64,000 nt of DNA from NCBI GenBank assembly GCA_963756425.1, contig CAVWNW010000018.1, positions 1-64,000 of the forward strand, written 5' to 3'. The DNA comes from DASQUK01 sp963756425. GTDB lineage: Bacteria > Actinomycetota > Acidimicrobiia > Acidimicrobiales > VFJN01. This document shows, one piece after another, positions 33,538-41,166 of the stretch; within the stretch, counting starts at the first letter, position 1, and each line of letters begins with the position of its first letter. The notes under the pieces were generated by a model. That model was not told the DNA's origin, ran no database searches, and saw nothing but the letters and a program-made list of their open reading frames with translations. The translations under genes were made by a program, and so were the position numbers.

Positions 33538-34893
33538 TCAGGCGGGCCGGACCTCGGTGCCCGCAGGCGTGTCCTCCACCACGTAGCCGGCGGCCACGAT
33601 CCGGTCGCGCAGGGCATCGGCGCGGGGCCAGTCCTTGGCGGCGCGAGCTTCGTCACGCTGGCGAGCCAGTTCGAGGATCTCCACGGGCACCGTGCCGCCC
33701 TGGCTGTGGAGCTCCAGGCCCAGGGCACCGGTGATCTCCAGCACCGCGGCACCCAGCGGAGCGGCCGGCTCGGCATCGCCGTCGTCGAGCAGCGCGTTGG
33801 CCCGGCGGACGAGGTCGAACACCAGCGCCATCGCCTTCGGCGTGTCGAGGTCGTCGTCCATCGCCGCCCGGAACCGCTCGAGCGCCTCAGCGTCGGGCTC
33901 GGCGGCGACTCCGAGCTCGGCAACGCGACGGGCGAAGCTGTCGAGCCGGTCCAGCGATCGCTCCGCGGCCCGCAGGTTGTCGTCGGTCACGTCGATCGGC
34001 GAGCGGTAGTGCGAGCCCAACACCAGCAGGCGATAGGCCCGCGCGTCGTACTGCTCCACCAGGTCGAGGAGGTTGGTCACGTTGCCGAGGGACTTCGACA
34101 TCTTCGTGCCCTCGACCTCGACGAAGCCGTTGTGCAGCCAGTAGCGGGCGAACCGCCGGCCGTCGGCCACCGCCTGTGCCCGCTCGTTCTCGTGGTGCGG
34201 GAACGCCAGGTCCTGGCCGCCACCGTGGATGTCGAAGCCGTCGCCCAGCAGGTCGAGCGACATCACCACGCACTCGGTGTGCCATCCCGGGCGGCCGGGG
34301 CCCCACGGGGACGGCCACGTCGGCTCGCCCGGCTTGGCCTTCTTCCACAACGCGAAGTCCACCGGCGACCGCTTCTCCTCGGCGCCCTCGACCCGGGCGC
34401 CCGCCTTCAGGCTCTCGAGCGGCTGGCGCGCCAGCAGGCCGTAGTCGTCCACCCGGTCCGCCTGGAAGTAGACGCCGTCGGTGGTCTCGTAGGCGGCGCC
34501 GTCATCGACGAGCCGTTCGATGAGCGCGACCATCCCGTCGACGTAGGCGGTGGCGTGGGGGTCGTAGTCGGGCCGCTCCACGTTCAGCGCATCCATCGCC
34601 CGGTACCACACGCCCTCGCACCGCGAGGTGATGTCGCGCCAGTCGCGGTGCTCCCGCTGGGCGCGTTCGATGATCCGGTCGTCGATGTCGGTGATGTTGG
34701 AGACATAGGTGACGTCGTTGCCCGACCAGGCCAGGTACCGCCGCAGCACGTCGAACACGAGGGAGAACCGTCCGTGGCCCACGTGTGGCGGGCCGTACAC
34801 AGTGGGCCCGCACACGTACATCGACACCTTGCCCGGCTCGCGGGGCTCGAAGGGCACGACGCCCCCCTTGGCGGTGTCGAACAGCCGCAACAT
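33538..34893 (-). CDS. cysS: Cysteinyl-tRNA synthetase
   Basis: A 451-residue class I synthetase. Zinc ligand Cys28 is in YVCGPTVYGPPHVGH, which also holds the HIGH-type motif (PHVGH, 36-40). The remaining zinc site is in PGWHTECVVMS and FPHHENERAQ, and the KMSKS loop is GTKMSKSLGN. It charges tRNA-Cys. It could be confused with mshC (mycothiol ligase), but the C-terminal DALR-type region (LDTPKAMALVFDLVRRANAL) and KMSKS context fit CysS. Confidence 0.93.
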   Translation of the reverse strand: MLRLFDTAKGGVVPFEPREPGKVSMYVCGPTVYGPPHVGHGRFSLVFDVLRRYLAWSGNDVTYVSNITDIDDRIIERAQREHRDWRDITSRCEGVWYRAMDALNVERPDYDPHATAYVDGMVALIERLVDDGAAYETTDGVYFQADRVDDYGLLARQPLESLKAGARVEGAEEKRSPVDFALWKKAKPGEPTWPSPWGPGRPGWHTECVVMSLDLLGDGFDIHGGGQDLAFPHHENERAQAVADGRRFARYWLHNGFVEVEGTKMSKSLGNVTNLLDLVEQYDARAYRLLVLGSHYRSPIDVTDDNLRAAERSLDRLDSFARRVAELGVAAEPDAEALERFRAAMDDDLDTPKAMALVFDLVRRANALLDDGDAEPAAPLGAAVLEITGALGLELHSQGGTVPVEILELARQRDEARAAKDWPRADALRDRIVAAGYVVEDTPAGTEVRPA

Positions 34894-35002
34894 GTCGAAA
34901 GAGTACGGGGTCGGTCGAAGACCGACGCCATCAGGGGCGGCGGCGGGGGTCGGGCCGGAGGGTACCGGCGCCCGCCAACCCGCCCCGAACGCGTTGGCAC
35001 GC

Positions 35003-35938
35003 CTAGGCCGGGCCGACCGTCGTGGGCTCGAGGTACCCGAACTCGGCGAGCTTGGGCCCCATGACCTCGTGCATCACGTCATGCTCCGCCGCGGTCAGGT
35101 TGTCTCGCCAGGCGCCGGGCGTCGCCGAGCGGATCTGCTTGTCGTCACCCTTGTCCGCCCGCGGCACCGCCGCGTACGTGTGGCGGGCGGCGACGCCGCC
35201 GAGCGCGTCAGCCGATGTGTGTATGGGGAGATGGGCGCAGATCCGAGCCAGCTCGCGGGCCGGGTCGGCCACGAGGTCCTCGTAGCGCACGAGCACGCGG
35301 CGGTCGGCGGGGTGCTCGGCGTAGACCCTCTGGACGACCGCGGTGCGAAAAGCCCAGACGGCGGACTGCCACCGCACCAGCGCCTCGCGGCCGGCGTCGG
35401 TCACGGGGAATGCGCCCTCGTCCAGCGCCCACGAGCCCTGGCGGTACGCGGCCAGCCACGAGTCGACCACGTCACGCCCGTCACGCAGCAGGAAGATCAT
35501 GCGCGATTCGGGGAACAGCGCCATCAGCACGTCGGCGACGTGCGACCCCGGCTCCTTGACGACCACGACGGGCTCCGGCCCGGGTTGCCGGGTGTTCGCG
35601 ACCTCGGCGTCGAACCGGGCGACGATGAGTCGACGCAGCGCCGGTTCCCAGGCCTCGCGGTAGCGGTCGCTGAAGAAGTAGCTGTCCTTGTCGTGCTTGA
35701 CGCGGTCGAGGGTCGTGAGGTCCGGCGGGTACTCGGCCGTCGCCCAGGCCAGCGAGATCGGACGCCACACACCCAGGTGGTGCCCGAGGTGGGGGTCGTC
35801 GATCGATGCGATGCCGTCGAGCGAGGACAGCATGCGCAACAGCCATGTGCTGCCGCTGCGGGACGAGCCGAAGATCCACGCCAGGCGGTCGGGGGTGTCC
35901 TCCAACGAGAAGGCCACGGGGCGCTCGGTGGTATCCAT
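35003..35938 (-). CDS. Sulfotransferase family protein
   Basis: A 311-residue protein. The 5'-phosphosulfate loop is AWIFGSSRSGSTWLLRML, and the 3'-phosphate site is in IFLLRDGRDVVDSW. VLVRYEDLVADPARELARI is the usual following segment. It transfers sulfate from PAPS to an unknown acceptor. It lies 102 bp downstream of the truncated PhyH gene, in the same direction. Confidence 0.87.
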   Translation of the reverse strand: MDTTERPVAFSLEDTPDRLAWIFGSSRSGSTWLLRMLSSLDGIASIDDPHLGHHLGVWRPISLAWATAEYPPDLTTLDRVKHDKDSYFFSDRYREAWEPALRRLIVARFDAEVANTRQPGPEPVVVVKEPGSHVADVLMALFPESRMIFLLRDGRDVVDSWLAAYRQGSWALDEGAFPVTDAGREALVRWQSAVWAFRTAVVQRVYAEHPADRRVLVRYEDLVADPARELARICAHLPIHTSADALGGVAARHTYAAVPRADKGDDKQIRSATPGAWRDNLTAAEHDVMHEVMGPKLAEFGYLEPTTVGPA

Positions 35939-36040
35939 CGTCGGTACTCGGCCGGGGGCCGGCCGCCGCTTGGCATACCCGTCCGCCCCCGCTGTGAAAC
36001 GCCGTTGGCCGCATCGCGCACCCTCGCGGACGCTCGCGGG

Positions 36041-36781
36041 CTAGCGCCTCCGCGGAAACAGGCCGGGCGGCACGTGGTCGGCGCCCGGCCTGGGATCGGT
36101 CGGGGGCGGCGGAAGGTCGCCGGGGGGCCGTGGCCACGCGATGGGCGTCACGGGGCTCTGGATGACGCCACCCGGCGGGATCCCCGCCCGGTCCACCGAC
36201 GGGTGCGTCTGCTTGCCGTTGCGGCGATGGCAGCCGTCGGCGAAGTAGATCACCGTGTGCACCGCCCGCGGGCGGCCGGTCCGGTTGGGCCTGGCGAGGT
36301 GGGCGGTCAGACCGTGGTGGTAGGCGACAGACCCCGCCGGGACCTCGACGAAGGCCGGCTCGGATCCCGCCAGCTCGGGGCGGGCCAGCAGGTCGTCGGG
36401 CTCGCCCCAGAAGATGTTGACGAACTCCCGGAGCCCCGACCGGTGCGAACCGGGCACGTAGCCCATCGCGCCCGATTCGAGCGTCGACCCCTCGAAGGGG
36501 ATCCACGCCGTGATCGTGAGCGGCTCCTCGATCGGCCAGTAGGGATGGTCCTGGTGGGCATCGGTCTCCCGGCCGCCGGGCTCCTTGTAGAGCGCCTGGT
36601 CGTGCCACAGGCGGATCCGCGCGACCCCGAGCAGCTCCGCGGCCGCCCCGGCCACCCGGGCGTGGAAGTCCAGCGGCCGGACGTCGGGATAGTCCTCCCA
36701 CAGGTTCTGGCACTGGATGAACGACTGCTCATAGCGGGACTTCTCGGCCAGCGAGCGACGGTCTGGCTGCTTCCGCTCCAT
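36041..36781 (-). pseudogene. PhyH-family dioxygenase, 5'-truncated
   Basis: The first ATG is at 36781 (MERKQPDRRSLAEKSRYEQS), and 246 residues follow. The core is present: HxD ligands in DAHQDHPYWP, then AWIPFEGSTLESGAMGYVPG and a distal His in YHHGLTAHLARPN. The usual first 50 or so residues of PhyH proteins, such as the GF-V-V strand, are missing. The same frame upstream (GDSVGAAITQAV) still looks family-like but has no start. It runs into the 5' half of an unrelated secreted-protein gene, suggesting a deletion junction near 36815-36830. It could still be expressed from the ATG. Confidence 0.7.
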
Positions 36782-36799
36782 GACCGCCTGCGTGATCGC

Positions 36800-37161
36800 G
36801 GCGCCGACGGAGTCGCCAGCACCCCGGCCCCCGACACCAGCGCGTCGACGCCGCGCCGGGCCGCCGCCAGCGCCGTGTCCGCCGCCTCGAGCCGGGCACG
36901 CGACTGGCCCAGGGACCTGGCGGCCGCGGCCGCCTCGGCGCGCTCGGCCCGGATCCGTGCGCCGAGCGATCCGACGGCGGCGCCGAGATCGGCCCCGGTC
37001 GGGTCGTCAGGCAGCCCGTCCGTGCCGCCGGCGACGCCACCCCGGGCGTCGCCGGCCGAGGACGGGGCAGCCGCGACGGCGGCGGGCACGCAGACCAGCG
37101 TGGCCAGCATCAGGACGGCGGCGCAGCGCAGGCGCGCCCCACCGTGAAAGGGAATGGGCAT
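36800..37161 (-). pseudogene. 5' fragment of a secreted coiled-coil protein
   Basis: From the ATG at 37161: MPIPFHGGARLRCAAVLM continues into a signal peptide (LATLVCVPAAVAAAP), a disordered linker, and a helical coiled coil (GARIRAERAEAAAAARSLGQ; ALAAARRGVDALV). About 120 residues in, the frame meets the PhyH coding region in another frame and ends there as nonsense. The N-terminal architecture resembles secreted NlpC/P60 or peptidoglycan-associated coiled-coil proteins, but the catalytic part is absent. The right boundary of the fragment is approximate. Confidence 0.55.
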
Positions 37162-37230
37162 TCGTCCGGCTCCCCAGCGATGGCGTGTGCGTCATCTCCC
37201 CGGGCCGGGGAGTCGACCTGACACCGTAAG

Positions 37231-37308
37231 GATGGCTTCGACGAATCGAAACCTCAGCGCCAAGAAACTGTTACTTTGGAGACACGAAAAGCCATCGAAG
37301 GATGGCTT
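37231..37308. promoter_or_regulatory. Leader with mutually exclusive hairpins
   Basis: GATGGCTT at 37231-37238 and again at 37301-37308 can each pair with AAGCCATC at 37289-37296. The second pairing gives a perfect 8-bp stem with a 4-nt loop; on the minus strand it is followed by UUUU, as in an intrinsic terminator. The segment is AT-richer than its surroundings. It could be an attenuator for valS (+) or for the secreted-protein gene (-). Confidence 0.5.
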
Positions 37309-37390
37309 AAATCACGGAGATCGAGCCGGCACCTCGGTGGGCTCGTTTCGACTCAGGCGGGCCGTGGGTGGACCACTACCCTTGGTCGCC

Positions 37391-39964
37391 GTGAGCACGA
37401 TCCCCGAAAAGCCCAGCCTGGAGGGCCTGGAGGCCCGCTGGCGCGCCCACTGGGAGGCCGAGGGCACCTATCGCTTCGACCGCACCAAGGACCGCGCCCA
37501 GGTGTTCTCCATCGACACGCCGCCGCCCACCGTGTCGGGCAGCCTCCATCCGGGGCACGTGTGCTCGTACGCCCACACCGACATGGTCGCCCGCTACCAG
37601 CGCATGCGGGGGCGCGAGGTCTTCTATCCCATGGGCTGGGACGACAACGGCCTCAACGTGGAGCGCCGGGTCCAGATCCTGACCGGCACCCGCGTTGACC
37701 CGTCCCTGCCCTACGACCCGGACTTCCGGCCGCCCGCCGATCCCGGCAAGCGGGACCGCCCCATCGCCGTCAGCCGGCCCAACTTCCAGGAACTGTGCGG
37801 TCAGGTCGTCGAGCAACTCGAGAAGGCGTACTTCGAGCTGTGGTCGAACGTCGGCCTGTCGGTCGACTGGTCGCACACGTACCGCACCGTTGGCCCGCGG
37901 GCCACGCACGCCAGCCAGCTGGGCCTGTTGCGGCTGCTGCGGCGCGACCTCGCCTACCGCGCCGAGTCACCCACGCTGTGGGACGTCGACTTCCAGACCG
38001 CCGTCGCGCAGGCCGAGATGCAGGATCGAGAGATCCCGGGCGCGTACCACAAGATTCGCTTCGAGGGCCCCGACGGCCAGCCGCTGTGGATCGACACCAC
38101 GCGTCCCGAGCTGCTGCCGGCCTGCGTCGCCCTCGTCGCGCACCCCGACGACGACCGCTACCAGCCGCTGTTCCGGGCCCGAGCGACCACGCCGCTGTTC
38201 CACGCCGAGGTGCCGATCGTTGCGCACGACCTGGCCGACCCCGCAAAGGGCACCGGACTCGCCATGGTCTGCACGTTCGGCGACACCACCGACGTCACGT
38301 GGTGGCGGGAGCTCGGGCTGTGCCTGCGCACCGTCGTCCAACGCGACGGCCGCCTCCGCGCGGTTGCCTGGGGCGAGCCCGGGTGGGAGTCGGCCGATCC
38401 CCCGACGGCACAGCGCTACTACGACGAGCTCGCCGGCAAGACCGTCAAGCAGGCGCAGGCCCGCATCGTGGCGCTCCTGGCCGAGAACGGGCTCAGCGAC
38501 GGCGAGCCACGGCCCATCACCCATCCCGTGAAGTTCTGGGAGAACGGCACCCGGCCGCTCGAGATCGTCACGTCGCACCAGTGGTTCATCCGCTACCCGG
38601 ACACGGACATCCTGCTGGCGCGCGGCAAGGAGCTGGCCTGGTGGCCCGACTTCATGCGGGTCCGCTACGAGAACTGGGTCAACGGGCTCCAGGGCGACTG
38701 GAACATCACCCGCCAGCGCTTCTTCGGCGTCCCGTTCCCGGCGTGGTATCCCATCGACGACGAGGGCGACCTGGACTACCTGACCCCGATCCTCGCCGAC
38801 GAGGAGTCGCTGCCGGTCGACCCCACGACCGACGTGCCGCCGGGCTTCACCCAGGGCCAGCGCAACCAGCCGGGCGGGTTCACTGCCGACCGCGACGTGA
38901 TGGACACGTGGGCGACGTCGTCGCTGAGCGCGCAGATCGTCAGCGGCTGGGTCGACGACCCGGACCTATACGCCCGCACGTTCCCGATGGACCTGCGGCC
39001 GCAGGCCCACGAGATCATCCGCACCTGGCTCTTCTATTCGGTGGTCCGCTCGCACTACGAGCGCGACGGCCTGCCGTGGGCCAACGCCGCCATCTCCGGC
39101 TTCGTGTTCGATCCCGACCGCAAGAAGCTGTCGAAGTCGGCCGGCAACGCTCCGGACGATCCGACCGTGCTGATCGAGACCTACGGGGCCGACGCCGTCC
39201 GGTACTGGGCGGCCGGAGGCCGCCCGGGCATGGATCTGGCGCTCGACCAGAAGCAGATGAAGATCGGCAAGCGGCTGGCGACGAAGGTGCTCAACGCTTC
39301 GCGCTTCGCGCTGGGGACGGGCGCGACCACCGCCGGCGAGGTCACCGAGCCGCTCGACCGGTCGATGTTGGCGTCGCTCGCCGACCTGGTCGGGGTGTCG
39401 ACGGAGGCGTTCGACCGCTTCGACTACGCGCGGGCGCTGGAACGGACCGAGGCGTTCTTCTGGTCGTTCTGCGATGACTACCTCGAGCTCGTCAAGAACC
39501 GGGCGTACGGGGCGGACGGGGACGCCGCCCAGGCGTCGGCCCGAACCGCCCTGGGGCTGGCACTGCAAACCCAGCTCCAGCTGTTCGCGCCGTTCCTGCC
39601 CTTCGTCACCGAGGAGGTCTGGTCGTGGTGGCGTGAGGGTTCCATCCACCGCTCGTCCTGGCCCGACGCCGATGCGCTGCGCGACAGCGCGGAGGCCGAC
39701 GCCGCGGGCGCAGCGGACGAACCGGAGCCCGAGGTGCTGGCCGTCGCCGCCGCCGTGCTGGGCGAGATCCGCCGGGCCAAGAGCGAGGCCAAACGGTCGA
39801 TGCGGGCGCCGGTCGCGTCGGTGACCGTCACCGACAGCGCCGACCGCCTGACGCTGCTGGCGCTCGCCGCGGCCGACATCCGCAGCGCCGGCAACGTCGC
39901 ATCGCTGGAGATGGTCGAGGGGGATGCGTTCTCGGTCGAGGTGACGTTGGCACCGGACCAGTAA
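37391..39964 (+). CDS. valS: Valyl-tRNA synthetase
   Basis: About 857 residues from a GTG at 37391 (VSTIPEKPSLEGLEARWRAH). The HIGH-type motif is HPGH (53-56) in TVSGSLHPGHVCSYAHTD. VFYPMGWDDNGL is the following conserved strand, and the KMSKS-type loop is KKLSKSAGNAPDD. The editing (CP1) domain includes IDTTRPELLPACVALVAHPD. An in-frame ATG at 37232 would add 53 residues, but that stretch uses rare A/T-ending codons, so the GTG is preferred. A C-terminal anticodon domain is present. Confidence 0.93.
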   Translation: MSTIPEKPSLEGLEARWRAHWEAEGTYRFDRTKDRAQVFSIDTPPPTVSGSLHPGHVCSYAHTDMVARYQRMRGREVFYPMGWDDNGLNVERRVQILTGTRVDPSLPYDPDFRPPADPGKRDRPIAVSRPNFQELCGQVVEQLEKAYFELWSNVGLSVDWSHTYRTVGPRATHASQLGLLRLLRRDLAYRAESPTLWDVDFQTAVAQAEMQDREIPGAYHKIRFEGPDGQPLWIDTTRPELLPACVALVAHPDDDRYQPLFRARATTPLFHAEVPIVAHDLADPAKGTGLAMVCTFGDTTDVTWWRELGLCLRTVVQRDGRLRAVAWGEPGWESADPPTAQRYYDELAGKTVKQAQARIVALLAENGLSDGEPRPITHPVKFWENGTRPLEIVTSHQWFIRYPDTDILLARGKELAWWPDFMRVRYENWVNGLQGDWNITRQRFFGVPFPAWYPIDDEGDLDYLTPILADEESLPVDPTTDVPPGFTQGQRNQPGGFTADRDVMDTWATSSLSAQIVSGWVDDPDLYARTFPMDLRPQAHEIIRTWLFYSVVRSHYERDGLPWANAAISGFVFDPDRKKLSKSAGNAPDDPTVLIETYGADAVRYWAAGGRPGMDLALDQKQMKIGKRLATKVLNASRFALGTGATTAGEVTEPLDRSMLASLADLVGVSTEAFDRFDYARALERTEAFFWSFCDDYLELVKNRAYGADGDAAQASARTALGLALQTQLQLFAPFLPFVTEEVWSWWREGSIHRSSWPDADALRDSAEADAAGAADEPEPEVLAVAAAVLGEIRRAKSEAKRSMRAPVASVTVTDSADRLTLLALAAADIRSAGNVASLEMVEGDAFSVEVTLAPDQ

Positions 39965-39968
39965 CGCC

Positions 39969-40991
39969 TCACTCCGGCGTCGCCTCCGACTCCTGCGACG
40001 TGCCGGGGTCGCGCTCGACCCACACCACGCGCCCGGGATCGGGCAGCTCGACGCCCTCGACGGCGAACGCCTCCAGCAGCCGGCGGCGCAGCTCGCGCAT
40101 CACCGTGAACTGCTCGGCCGGCTTGGTCTTCACGACCAGGCGGATGACGATGGCATCAGGGCCCAGCCGCTCGACGCCCCACACCTCGGGCTCCTCCAGG
40201 ATCTCGCCGTGCCACCCGGCGTCGTTCCACACGCTGTCGGCCACCCGCTTGATCACGTTCTGGGCGTGGTCGACGTCGGTGTCGGTGGCCAGGCTGACGT
40301 CCAGCAGCGCTCGGGCCCATTGCTGCGACATGTTGCCGATCCGGAGGATGTTGCCGTTGGGGATGTGCCACACGGTGCCGTTCACGTCCCGCAGCCGGGT
40401 GGTGCGCAGGCTCACGGCCTCGACGGTGCCGCTCGCCTCACCGGCGTCGATGATGTCGCCGACCCCGTACTGGTCCTCGATCAGCATGAAGGTCCCGGAG
40501 ATGAAGTCCTTGACCAGGCTCTGCGCGCCGAAGCCGAGGGCAACCCCGGCGATGCCCGCGCCGGCGATCAGGGGGCCGAGGGCGACGCCCAGCTCCCCCA
40601 GGATCATGACGCCGGCGATGGTCCACACGACGACGCTGGTTGCCGACCGCAGCAGGTGGGACAGGGTGGTGGCCCGGGCCGCCGACCTCAACGACTCGGG
40701 GCCATGGGACTGGAGCGCGTCGGGAGCGTGGCGCCGCAGACGCTGGATCCGTTCCTGTGCCTCGGGGTTGGCGATGCGCTCCGTGAACCGGCGGATCGCC
40801 CGGTGAAGGAGTTGGTTGGCCACCCAGGCCACGACCAGGATCAGCAGGATGTGGGCGGGCTTTGCCACGAGGACGTCGGAGGCGCGGGCCCAGCCCTCGC
40901 TGTCGGTCGACTCGAGCACCTGGCGGCAGATCCACGTCGGGTCGTTGCCGCAGGCGTCGGCGACCTGCTCGGGCGTCTGCAGCAGCGCCAT
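39969..40991 (-). CDS. MscS-family mechanosensitive channel
   Basis: A 340-residue membrane protein. Helices at about 45-65, 115-135 and 137-155 lead to the pore-lining TM3-like segment (IAGAGIAGVALGFGAQSLVKD), then FISGTFMLIEDQYGVGD and the beta domain (TTRLRDVNGTVWHIPNGNIL). It releases solutes on hypo-osmotic shock. The N-terminus (TPEQVADACGNDPTWICRQ) is short. It converges with valS, 4 bp apart. Confidence 0.9.
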   Translation of the reverse strand: MALLQTPEQVADACGNDPTWICRQVLESTDSEGWARASDVLVAKPAHILLILVVAWVANQLLHRAIRRFTERIANPEAQERIQRLRRHAPDALQSHGPESLRSAARATTLSHLLRSATSVVVWTIAGVMILGELGVALGPLIAGAGIAGVALGFGAQSLVKDFISGTFMLIEDQYGVGDIIDAGEASGTVEAVSLRTTRLRDVNGTVWHIPNGNILRIGNMSQQWARALLDVSLATDTDVDHAQNVIKRVADSVWNDAGWHGEILEEPEVWGVERLGPDAIVIRLVVKTKPAEQFTVMRELRRRLLEAFAVEGVELPDPGRVVWVERDPGTSQESEATPE

Positions 40992-41057
40992 GGCCGCAAA
41001 GGTACCGAGGTTCGTCGGTCCGGGTCGTGAACTGCCCTTCGGGCCCTAGACTCAAAA

Positions 41058-41078
41058 CTTGAGCATGAGGCACTTAAG
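41058..41078. promoter_or_regulatory. HAIR-like (HspR) operator upstream of lon
   Basis: CTTGAGC-N7-ACTTAAG matches the HspR-associated inverted repeat CTTGAGT-N7-ACTCAAG with exact spacing and two mismatches. A second CTCAA...TTGAG pair overlaps it on the left. lon is an HspR target in Streptomyces. The site is 88 bp before the lon ATG. Confidence 0.75.
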
Positions 41079-41166
41079 GTTCTTGGCGTGGGGAATGCAC
41101 GATGCGCCCCTAACGTTTACCGAACTGCTCGACTTTGTGAGTGCTCAGATTTGAGGAACCCCCAAC

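Noticed and set aside
33538..34893. Mycothiol ligase MshC instead of CysS.
   Set aside because: The typical CysS KMSKS loop and C-terminal tRNA-binding region are present, and no mycothiol gene is adjacent.
37350..37390. A T-box-like GGGTGGACCAC just before valS.
   Set aside because: Only part of the T-box antiterminator consensus fits, and no specifier stem was recognised upstream.
37232..37390. An N-terminal extension of ValS starting at the ATG at 37232.
   Set aside because: The stretch uses A/T-ending codons including TTA, unlike all real genes here, and holds RNA-like hairpins; the GTG at 37391 matches the family start.
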